From NCBI GenBank assembly GCA_036524775.1, contig DATDBO010000034.1, forward strand, positions 1 to 12,554: a stretch of 12,554 nt of DNA. Direction: 5' to 3'. The notes below the pieces were generated by a model. That model searched no databases, was not told where the DNA came from, and worked only from the letters and a program-made list of their open reading frames with translations. Positions 1 through 6,106 of this stretch are shown piece by piece. Source of the DNA: VRUE01 sp036524775. Its GTDB lineage: Bacteria > Actinomycetota > Thermoleophilia > Solirubrobacterales > 70-9. Position 1 is the stretch's first letter, and every line of letters starts with the position of its first letter. Position numbers and translations under genes: made by a program.

Positions 1-18
1 CCCCCCCCCCCCCCCCCC
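1..18. repeat. Homopolymer run of 18 C at the window edge
   Basis: Eighteen consecutive C bases open the window. Read in the Lhr frame they give six prolines shortly before the conserved IARAHHGS segment, where Lhr proteins normally have the variable end of a helix, not polyproline. A sequencing or contig-end artefact is the simplest explanation. A true slippage-prone C tract cannot be excluded from this window. Confidence 0.8.
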
Positions 19-3000
19 GCGTCCCCCGAGGGTGTCGAAATCGCCCGAGCCCACCACGGCTCCTTGTCCCACGAGGAGCGCCTCGTGGTCGAGGAGATGC
101 TCAAGTCGGGCCGGCTGCCATGCCTCGTGGCGACCTCGTCACTCGAGCTGGGCATCGACATGGGCGCCGTCGACCTCGTGATCCAGGTCGAGTCGCCGAA
201 GTCGGTCAGCCGCGGCCTGCAGCGGGTCGGCCGCGCCGGACACTCGCTGGGCGAGGTCAGCCGCGGCCGCATCTTCCCCAAGTTCCGCGCCGACCTGCTC
301 GAGTGCGCCGTCGTCGCCCGCCGCATGCGCGAAGGGGCGATCGAGGAGACGGTGATCCCGCAGAACCCGCTCGACGTGCTCGCCCAGCACCTCGTCTCGA
401 TGGCCGCCCTTGACGAGTGGGAGGTCGACGAGGTCGAGCGCCTCGTCACCGCGACCGAGCCCTTCGGCGAGCTCTCGCGCGAACAGCTGGAGAACGTGCT
501 CGACATGCTCGACGGCCGCTACCCCTCCGACCGCTTCGCCGAGCTGCGGCCGCGGATCGTCTGGGATCGCACGCGCGGCACGATGCACGGCCGCAAAGGC
601 GCCCGCCAGCTGGTCGTCACCAACGCCGGCACTATCCCCGACCGCGGCCTCTACGGCGTCCACCTTCCCGACGGCCGCCGGGTCGGCGAGCTCGACGAGG
701 AGATGGTCTACGAGGCGCGCGCCGGCCAGACCTTCCTGCTCGGCGCGACGACCTGGCGGATCGAGGAGATCACCCGCGACCGCGTGATCGTCACCCCGGC
801 GCCCGGCCTGCCCGGCGCCGTGCCCTTCTGGAAGGGCGACGGGATCGGCCGCCCGGCCGAGCTGGGGCGGGCGATCGGCGCCTTCTCGCGCGAAGCGGTC
901 TCGCGCGAGCCGCAGGAGCTGGCCAAGGAGTACGACCTCGACCGCCGCGCCGCCGAGAACCTGGTCGCCTACCTGCGCGAGCAGCAGGCCGCGACCCGCG
1001 TCGTCCCCTCCGACGAGACGATCGTGGTCGAGCGCTTCCGCGACGAGATCGGCGATTGGCGGCTCTGCGTGCTCTCGCCCTTCGGCGGCCGCGTCCATTC
1101 CGCCTGGGGCTTGGCGCTGGGGCAGAAGATCCGCGAGGAGCTCGAGCTGGAGGCCGACGCGATCTGGTCCGACGACGGAATCGTCGTCCACCTGCCCGAC
1201 GCCGACGACCCGCCGTCCGCCGACCTGGTGATGGTCGAGCCCGACGAGCTCGAGGAGCTGGTCGTGCGCGAGCTCTCCGGCTCGGCGCTGTTCGGCGCGC
1301 GCTTCCGCGAGGCGGCGGGCCGCGCTCTGCTGATCCCCCGTGCCTATCCCGGCAAGCGCACGCCGCTCTGGCAGCAACGGCTGAAGTCGCAGAGCCTGCT
1401 CGAAGTCGCCCGCGACTTCCCCCGCTTCCCGGTGATCCTCGAGACCTACCGCGAGTGCCTGCGCGACGTGCTCGACCTGCCCTCGCTGCGCCAGATCCTC
1501 ACCGACCTGCACTCGCGCAAGCTCGGCCTGGTCGAGGTCGAGACGCCGACCGCCTCGCCCTTCGCCTCATCGCTGCTCTTCGACTACGTGGCGACCTACA
1601 TGTACGAGGGGGACACGCCTAGCGCCGAGCGGCGCGCCGCCGCGCTGGCGCTCGACCGCGACCTGCTGCGCGAGCTGCTCGGCCAGGAGGAGCTGCGCGA
1701 GCTGATCGATCCGGAGGCGTTGGTCGAGGTCGAGGAGCAGCTCCAGCACCGCGCCGAGGCAGGGCGGGCGCAGGATCGCGACGCCCTGCAGCAGGTCCTC
1801 CGCAACCTCGGCGACCTGACCGCGGAGGAGTGCGCCGAGCGGGTCGCGGAGGGCTACTCGGCGGCCTCGATGCTGGAGAAGCTCGTCGCCGAGCGGCGCG
1901 TCGCCTCCGTTCGCATCGCCGGCGAGGAGCGCTACGTCGCCGGCGAGGACGCCGGCCTCTACCGCGACGCGCTCGGGGTTCCGCCGCCGCCCGGCCTGCC
2001 GGAGAGCTTCCTCGAGGACCACCCCGACGCGATGCGCGCCCTGGTGCGCCGCTACGCGCGCACCCACGGCCCCTTCCCGACCGCCCAGCTCGCCGCCCGC
2101 TACGGCGTCGACCCGACCCCGGCGCTGCGCGAGCTGGAGCGAGAAGGGGCGCTGGTCCGCGGCGAGCTGCTGCCGGGCGGCAGCGAGCGCGAGTGGTGCG
2201 ACTCCGACGTGCTGCGCCGCGTGCGCCGCGCCAGCCTCGCCCACCTGCGCCGCGAGGTCGAGCCCGCCGCGCGCGACCGCTTCGCTCGTTTCCTGCCGAG
2301 CTGGCAGAACGTCGACGTCCACCGCCCGGCCGGCGCCGGGCCCGACCGGCTGCGCGACGCGCTGGTGCCGCTGCAGGGCGTCGCCCTCACCCCCAAGGTC
2401 TGGGAGGAGGACGTGCTGCCGCGCCGGCTCGGCGCCTGGTCGCCCGCCTGGCTCGACGAGCTCTGCACCAGCGGCGAGCTCGTCTGGATCGGCGCCGGCG
2501 CGCGCGGCCGCGGCGACGGGCGGGTCGCCCTCTACTTCCGCGAGGACGTCCGCCTCGCCGGGCCGCCGCCGGCCAACGCCAAGCTGGAGCGCTCCGAGGG
2601 GGCGCCGCACGAGGCGATCCGCGAGCGCCTCGCCGCGGGCCCGTCCTTCTGGCTCGACCTGCTCGCCGATCTCGAGTTCCCACCGGAGGAGCTGCACGAC
2701 GCCCTCTGGGACCTTGCCTGGTCGGGCGAGGTGACCAACGACGCCTTCGCGCCGCTGCGGTCGCCGCGGCTGCGCTCGGTGGCCGCCGGCGAGCGGCAGG
2801 GCCGTCGCTTCGCCCGCCGTCGCTCCGGCTCCGGCGCCGCCGTGCAGGGACGCTGGTCGCTGACCGCGCCGCTCTTCGCGAGCGCCCCCGGGCCGGGCGC
2901 GAAGCTGCGCGCCCAGGCCGAGCTGATGCTCGAGCGCTACGGCATCGTCACCCGCGAGACGGTGCTGGCCGAGGGAGTGCCCGGCGGTTTCTCGACCCTC

Positions 3001-3498
3001 TACGCCGAGCTCGGCAACCTCGAGCTGCTCGGCACCGCCCGCCGCGGCTACTTCGTCGAGGGCCTCGGCGGCGCCCAGTTCGCCCTGCCCGGCGCGGTCG
3101 AGCGGCTGCGCTCGCTGCCCGCAGACGCCGGCTCCTTCCAGGTCCTCGCGGCAACCGATCCCGCCAACCCCTACGGCGCCGCCCTGCCCTGGCCGAAACC
3201 GCCCTCGGGCCGCCGCCCCGGTCGGGCGCCCGGCGCCCACGTCCTGGTGCGCGACGGCGAGCCGCTGATCTACGTCGAGCGCGGCGGCCGCAGCATCCTC
3301 CGCCTGGTCGAGCTCGGCGACGCCGAGCTGGCGGAGGCGATGCAGGCGCTCGCCGACGCCGTTGTGGCGGGCCGCCTGCCGAAGCTCGCCGTCGAGAAGC
3401 TCGACGGCGAGCCGGTGATCGGCTCCGGCCACGAGGAGGCCCTGCTCAGCGCCGGCTTCAGCCGCGGCCCCAGGAAGCTCACCGCCTCGGCGCCCTGA
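1..3498 (+). CDS. lhr: Lhr-type ATP-dependent superfamily 2 helicase, 5'-truncated by the window edge
   Basis: The reading frame is open from base 1, so the start lies outside; 1165 residues remain of a family near 1500. Missing are RecA domain 1 with Walker A and the DExH box. Visible are the HHGS motif (52-63), motif V with ATSSLELGIDMG (about 130-165) and motif VI QRVGRAGH (220-243), all in RecA domain 2. The PQNPLDVLAQHL winged-helix signature (358-393) and the Lhr beta-barrel/DEAD-associated region (about 600-1500, with LSPFGGRVHSAW at 1072-1107) follow. From about 2000 to the end lies the long Lhr C-terminal domain of winged-helix modules. In the family, Lhr is a 3'-5' single-stranded DNA translocase that unwinds RNA:DNA hybrids and acts in DNA repair; a glycosylase-like activity has been reported for the E. 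coli C-terminal domain. No frameshift is visible. The stop is TGA at 3496-3498. The N-terminal proline run comes from the poly-C edge and is probably not native. Confidence 0.96.
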   Translation, partial: PPPPPPASPEGVEIARAHHGSLSHEERLVVEEMLKSGRLPCLVATSSLELGIDMGAVDLVIQVESPKSVSRGLQRVGRAGHSLGEVSRGRIFPKFRADLLECAVVARRMREGAIEETVIPQNPLDVLAQHLVSMAALDEWEVDEVERLVTATEPFGELSREQLENVLDMLDGRYPSDRFAELRPRIVWDRTRGTMHGRKGARQLVVTNAGTIPDRGLYGVHLPDGRRVGELDEEMVYEARAGQTFLLGATTWRIEEITRDRVIVTPAPGLPGAVPFWKGDGIGRPAELGRAIGAFSREAVSREPQELAKEYDLDRRAAENLVAYLREQQAATRVVPSDETIVVERFRDEIGDWRLCVLSPFGGRVHSAWGLALGQKIREELELEADAIWSDDGIVVHLPDADDPPSADLVMVEPDELEELVVRELSGSALFGARFREAAGRALLIPRAYPGKRTPLWQQRLKSQSLLEVARDFPRFPVILETYRECLRDVLDLPSLRQILTDLHSRKLGLVEVETPTASPFASSLLFDYVATYMYEGDTPSAERRAAALALDRDLLRELLGQEELRELIDPEALVEVEEQLQHRAEAGRAQDRDALQQVLRNLGDLTAEECAERVAEGYSAASMLEKLVAERRVASVRIAGEERYVAGEDAGLYRDALGVPPPPGLPESFLEDHPDAMRALVRRYARTHGPFPTAQLAARYGVDPTPALRELEREGALVRGELLPGGSEREWCDSDVLRRVRRASLAHLRREVEPAARDRFARFLPSWQNVDVHRPAGAGPDRLRDALVPLQGVALTPKVWEEDVLPRRLGAWSPAWLDELCTSGELVWIGAGARGRGDGRVALYFREDVRLAGPPPANAKLERSEGAPHEAIRERLAAGPSFWLDLLADLEFPPEELHDALWDLAWSGEVTNDAFAPLRSPRLRSVAAGERQGRRFARRRSGSGAAVQGRWSLTAPLFASAPGPGAKLRAQAELMLERYGIVTRETVLAEGVPGGFSTLYAELGNLELLGTARRGYFVEGLGGAQFALPGAVERLRSLPADAGSFQVLAATDPANPYGAALPWPKPPSGRRPGRAPGAHVLVRDGEPLIYVERGGRSILRLVELGDAELAEAMQALADAVVAGRLPKLAVEKLDGEPVIGSGHEEALLSAGFSRGPRKLTASAP

Positions 3499-3542
3499 CC
3501 GGCGTACCCAAACCGAGCGGCTGAATTTTCTCGCCCGGTCTT

Positions 3543-3558
3543 CGCGAGCAGGCTCGCG
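3543..3558. repeat. Short perfect inverted repeat after lhr
   Basis: CGCGAGC (3543-3549) and GCTCGCG (3552-3558) are exact inverted copies separated by AG. In RNA this would be a 6-bp stem with a CAGG loop, 45 nt past the lhr stop and 18 nt before the next start codon. No T tract follows, so it is a poor intrinsic terminator. It could equally be an operator for the downstream gene or chance in GC-rich DNA. Confidence 0.4.
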
Positions 3559-3576
3559 TGGGTCGATCACTCGTCC

Positions 3577-4530
3577 ATGCACTCACTCGAAGATGTGTCC
3601 AAGTCCGCAGGCCGCCGCTTTGCCTTCTCCCTCCTGGCGATGCTCCTGGTCGCCCTGGCCGCGGCGAGCTTCGCCGCCGCCGCCCCGGAAGAAGGCGAAG
3701 AAGGGACCCCCGCGCCGCCGCAGCTCGTCTTCGAACCGGACCACTACGACTTCGGCCTGCAGCCGCTCAATTGGGGCTCGCAGCAGGCGACCTTCCAGCT
3801 GCGCAACGTCGGTGGCGAACCCTTCCAGATCGGCGGCCCGCAGATCAGCGGCCCCGGCTCGAGCGCCTTCTGGACCGGCAACAGCAACTGCTACGGCGCC
3901 ACCCTGCAGCCGGGCGACGCTTGCTACGCGCAGATCAACTTCGGCCCCTACAGCATCGATGAATACACCGCGCAGTTCAGCGTCAACGTCGGCTCCTACT
4001 CGTTTGCAGCCGACCTGAGCGGCACGGGCGGGCGGGCGACCTTCGCCCCGGCCGCGAGCACGACCGACTTCGGCGTGGCAAGGGTGGGATCGCCGGGAAC
4101 CGTACGCGAGATCGCGATCTCCAACACCGGCAACATGCCGGGCGGCGTGTTCATCGCCGTGATCGCCGGCGGCGCGATCGGCAGCTTCCAGATCCTCGAC
4201 GAGAACTGCACCGGCGTCGAACTGGTGCCGGACGCGACCTGCACCCTCCAGGTCCGCTTCCAGCCGGTGAGCGAAGGAGTCAAGAAAGCGACGCTGGGCC
4301 TCTTCGGCGAAAGCGAAGGCCCCACCCCGATCGTCCTCACCGGCGTCGGCTCCGCCCCGATCGTCGTTGCAGCGGCGGCCGGCGTCGCCGGCCAGGACGA
4401 GGTGGGCGCCTCGAGCTCACCGCGGTCCAGGCACGGCAAGCGCAGGCAGAAGGCCATCCAGCGAGCCAAGCGCCGCCGCGCCGCCCTCAACCAGGCGCGC
4501 CTGGTGCTCAGGGCCCAAGCGGGCGAGTAG
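3577..4530 (+). CDS. Secreted choice-of-anchor D / ASH (Ig-like) domain protein with basic tail
   Basis: The 317-residue product has an export signal: Arg13-Arg14, then a hydrophobic stretch at about 15-35 ending in SFAAAA, with cleavage probably near residues 33-36. The mature part holds two tandem beta-sandwich modules of about 100 residues (about 48-151 and 153-258). Each has the DFG start, an N-C...C pair spaced 11 residues apart (C105/C116 and C211/C222), and a terminal L(S/T)G(T/V)G. These are hallmarks of choice-of-anchor D (ASPM-SPD2-Hydin-like) domains. The cysteines probably form one disulfide per module. A tail from about 283 is rich in Arg/Lys, with no LPXTG motif and no C-terminal membrane helix. 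No Shine-Dalgarno site precedes ATG 3577; GTG 3595 would give a more compact signal peptide and is a real alternative. The function is unknown; an extracytoplasmic binding or structural role is inferred. Confidence 0.85.
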   Translation: MHSLEDVSKSAGRRFAFSLLAMLLVALAAASFAAAAPEEGEEGTPAPPQLVFEPDHYDFGLQPLNWGSQQATFQLRNVGGEPFQIGGPQISGPGSSAFWTGNSNCYGATLQPGDACYAQINFGPYSIDEYTAQFSVNVGSYSFAADLSGTGGRATFAPAASTTDFGVARVGSPGTVREIAISNTGNMPGGVFIAVIAGGAIGSFQILDENCTGVELVPDATCTLQVRFQPVSEGVKKATLGLFGESEGPTPIVLTGVGSAPIVVAAAAGVAGQDEVGASSSPRSRHGKRRQKAIQRAKRRRAALNQARLVLRAQAGE

Positions 4531-4554
4531 AGCCGCACGCCGGGTCGGGCGCGC

Positions 4555-4560
4555 GATAAT
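4555..4560 (+). promoter_or_regulatory. Probable -10 box (GATAAT) for a leaderless crp-like transcript
   Basis: GATAAT matches five of six bases of the TATAAT consensus and is a rare AT-rich spot in this region. It ends 7 nt before the GTG at 4568, so transcription would start at or within a base or two of the start codon. No clear -35 hexamer is visible 16-18 nt upstream, and no Shine-Dalgarno site is present, which fits leaderless translation, common in Actinobacteria. Confidence 0.5.
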
Positions 4561-4567
4561 CCCCGGC

Positions 4568-5269
4568 GTGCCCGATCAGGAGGAGAGCCTCAGCCCGGTC
4601 GAGCTGCTGCGCAGCGTGCCGCTCTTCGCCGACCTCGAGCAGGACGAGCTGGAGAGCTTCTCGCACGTGGCGGTGCCGCGCTCCTTCCCGGCCGCGACCC
4701 GCGTCTTCCACGAGGGCGACCACTCCGACGCCTGCTACATCGTCCGCTCGGGCAGCTTCCGGGTCACCCGCGAGCACTCCGACGGACGGGCGATCACCCT
4801 GGCCACCCTCGGTCCCGGCGACATCTTCGGCGAGCTGGCGATGCTCGACGGCGAGGTGCGCTCGGCCAGCGTCGAAGCGCTCGGCGACGGCGAGCTGCTC
4901 GCCCTGCCCGCGGGCGAGGTGCGCGCCCTGCTCGCCCGCCATCCCGACATCACGGTGAAGCTCGTCGCCGCCCTGGTGCGGCGCCTGCGCGCCGCCAACG
5001 AGCGGATCTCGCGCCAGTCCTTCCAGACGGTGCCCAGCCGGGTCGCCGGCGTGCTCTCGCAGCTGGTTGCCGAAGAGGCGCCGCGAACGGCCGCGGGCGG
5101 CGAGATCACGATCCGCATGAACCAGTCCGACCTGGCGCAGCTCGCCGGCACCTCGCGCGAGAGCGTCAGCCGCTTCCTCGCCGACCTGGAGCGAGCCGGC
5201 GTCGTCCGCCCCGGCCGCGGCCGGGTCACGGTGCTGGCGCCGGACAAGCTGCGCAACTACATCTTCTGA
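4568..5269 (+). CDS. Crp/Fnr-family transcription regulator
   Basis: The 233-residue protein has the Crp architecture: a cyclic-nucleotide-binding beta-roll (about 15-125), a dimerisation helix (about 126-150) and a C-terminal winged helix (about 155-225). The phosphate-binding cassette shows G88-E89-L90 and R98-S99, matching E. coli Crp G71-E72 and R82-S83. The recognition helix TSRESVSRFL carries R197, E198 and R202, equivalent to E. coli R180, E181 and R185, which suggests a TGTGA-like half site. In the dimer helix, the two E. coli adenine contacts T127/S128 align without gaps to A143/N144. There is no N-terminal Cys cluster, so it is not an Fnr-type iron-sulfur sensor. The GTG start was chosen because it gives family length; the frame stays open further upstream but overlaps the previous gene. 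It may be the first gene of its own transcript. Target genes are unknown. Confidence 0.93.
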   Translation: MPDQEESLSPVELLRSVPLFADLEQDELESFSHVAVPRSFPAATRVFHEGDHSDACYIVRSGSFRVTREHSDGRAITLATLGPGDIFGELAMLDGEVRSASVEALGDGELLALPAGEVRALLARHPDITVKLVAALVRRLRAANERISRQSFQTVPSRVAGVLSQLVAEEAPRTAAGGEITIRMNQSDLAQLAGTSRESVSRFLADLERAGVVRPGRGRVTVLAPDKLRNYIF

Positions 5270-5395
5270 AATGACGGCCCCAGGAACCGCCATGCGGCGT
5301 CCTCGGTCGGCTTCCTCGGGTCACGCACTAACAAGTGCGCTCCCCTCGTCGGCCTTCCCTGCGTCCTTGCCTGGCGGCCCCTGGGTCGCGTCATT
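5270..5395. repeat. 126-bp imperfect palindromic intergenic element with central hairpin
   Basis: This element occupies nearly the whole crp-pcm gap, beginning at the base after the crp stop. Outer arms pair as AATGACG (5270-5276) with CGTCATT (5389-5395), CCCAGG (5279-5284) with CCTGGG (5380-5385), and CCGCCA (5287-5292) with TGGCGG (5372-5377), with small internal loops. At the centre, CGCACT (5324-5329), loop AACA, AGTGCG (5334-5339) is a perfect 6-bp hairpin. Between outer and inner stems lie two pyrimidine-rich near-copies in direct orientation, TCGGTCGGCTTCC (5303-5315) and TCGTCGGCCTTCC (5346-5358), and GCGTCC occurs in both halves (5297-5302, 5361-5366). There is no T tract. It could be a dispersed REP/MITE-like repeat, a structured RNA, or a leader affecting pcm. 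Both strands can fold, so orientation is undetermined. Confidence 0.7.
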
Positions 5396-5400
5396 GGCCC

Positions 5401-6048
5401 TTGACTGATTTCGACACCCAGCGGGCGCGGATGGTCGAGCGGCAGCTGCGCCGCCGCGGCATCGGCGACGAGCGCGTGCTGGCGGCGATGGGGGAGGTGC
5501 CGCGCGAGCTGTTCGTGCCGGAGCGCTACCGCAGCCGCGCCTACGCCGACTCGGCGCTGCCGATCGGCGCCGAGCAGACGATCTCCCAGCCGTGGATCGT
5601 CGCCGCGATCTGCCAGGCGCTGGCGCTGAGCGGCGAGGAGCGGGTGCTCGAGATCGGCTCCGGCTCGGGCTACTCGACCGCGGTCCTCTCTCGGCTCGCC
5701 GGCGAGGCGATCGGGATCGAGCGACACGAGTCGCTCGCCGAGGAAGCACGCCGCGCGCTCGACGCGCTCGGGATCGAGAACGTCGAGCTGCTCGTCGGCG
5801 ACGGCAGCCGCGGCCTGCCCGAGCGAGCGCCCTTCGCGGGGATCGCCGTCCACGCGACCGCGCCGGCCCCGCCGCGCACGCTGCTCGGTCAGCTCGCCGA
5901 CCGCGGCCGGCTCGTCGTCCCGATCGCCGCCGAGCGCGCCGACCTGTTGACCGTCTTCGAACGCCGAGGGGACGAGCTGCGTCGCGAGGAGATCGGCCCC
6001 TGCCGCTTCGTGCCGCTGATCGGCGAGGAGGGCTACAGCCCGGGCTAG
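5401..6048 (+). CDS. pcm: Protein-L-isoaspartate O-methyltransferase
   Basis: The 215-residue class I SAM-dependent methyltransferase methylates L-isoaspartyl residues in aged proteins, starting their repair to aspartate. The family markers are all present: MVERQL (11-16), VPRELFVP (33-40), SALPIGAEQTISQP (51-64, with S62 in the substrate-binding motif), SAM motif I VLEIGSGSGYSTA (82-94), the acidic end of strand beta-2 at GIERHE (105-110), GDGSRGLP (133-140), and the C-terminal RFVPLIGEEGY. No signal peptide is seen, so it is cytosolic. TTG at 5401 gives the usual N-terminus; ATG 5431 is a shorter alternative that would cut the first ten residues. Neither has a Shine-Dalgarno site. The start lies 5 nt after the palindromic element, which may influence expression. 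The gene is convergent with the RTX gene. Confidence 0.95.
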   Translation: MTDFDTQRARMVERQLRRRGIGDERVLAAMGEVPRELFVPERYRSRAYADSALPIGAEQTISQPWIVAAICQALALSGEERVLEIGSGSGYSTAVLSRLAGEAIGIERHESLAEEARRALDALGIENVELLVGDGSRGLPERAPFAGIAVHATAPAPPRTLLGQLADRGRLVVPIAAERADLLTVFERRGDELRREEIGPCRFVPLIGEEGYSPG

Positions 6049-6073
6049 TTGCGCAGCCTGTCGCGCCCGCTGT

Positions 6074-6106
6074 GGCCGATCAGGCCGGCTCAGCAGCCGA
6101 TCGGCC
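6074..6106. terminator. Stem-loop at the convergent pcm / RTX gene junction
   Basis: GGCCGATC (6074-6081) and GATCGGCC (6099-6106) are perfect inverted copies. Between them GGCT (6087-6090) and AGCC (6095-6098) pair around a CAGC loop, leaving a 5-nt bulge on the left. That gives 12 bp of mostly GC stem, 25 nt after the pcm stop and overlapping the last codons and stop of the minus-strand RTX gene. The position suits a bidirectional terminator, but no T run follows on either strand, so the role is inferred. Confidence 0.5.

Noticed and set aside
1567..3582. A 671-codon minus-strand frame antisense to lhr, and a similar 457-codon one at 139-1512.
   Set aside because: Long antisense frames are expected in GC-rich coding DNA. 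These have compositionally biased Ala/Arg/Gly/Leu products without motifs, while the + frame matches Lhr throughout.
4367..4567. Extending the Crp-family gene upstream to 4367.
   Set aside because: The added 67 residues are Arg/Pro/Ala-rich, overlap the end of the choice-of-anchor D gene in another frame, and exceed family length. GTG 4568 with a nearby -10 box explains the start better.
5401..5406. TTGACT at the pcm start as a -35 box.
   Set aside because: No -10-like hexamer lies 16-18 nt downstream, and the site coincides with the TTG start codon that gives the conserved N-terminus.
5257..5853. Minus-strand frames reading through the crp-pcm palindrome into pcm.
   Set aside because: The peptides come from the palindrome and the pcm antisense strand, with no conserved domain; the palindrome reads better as a structural element.
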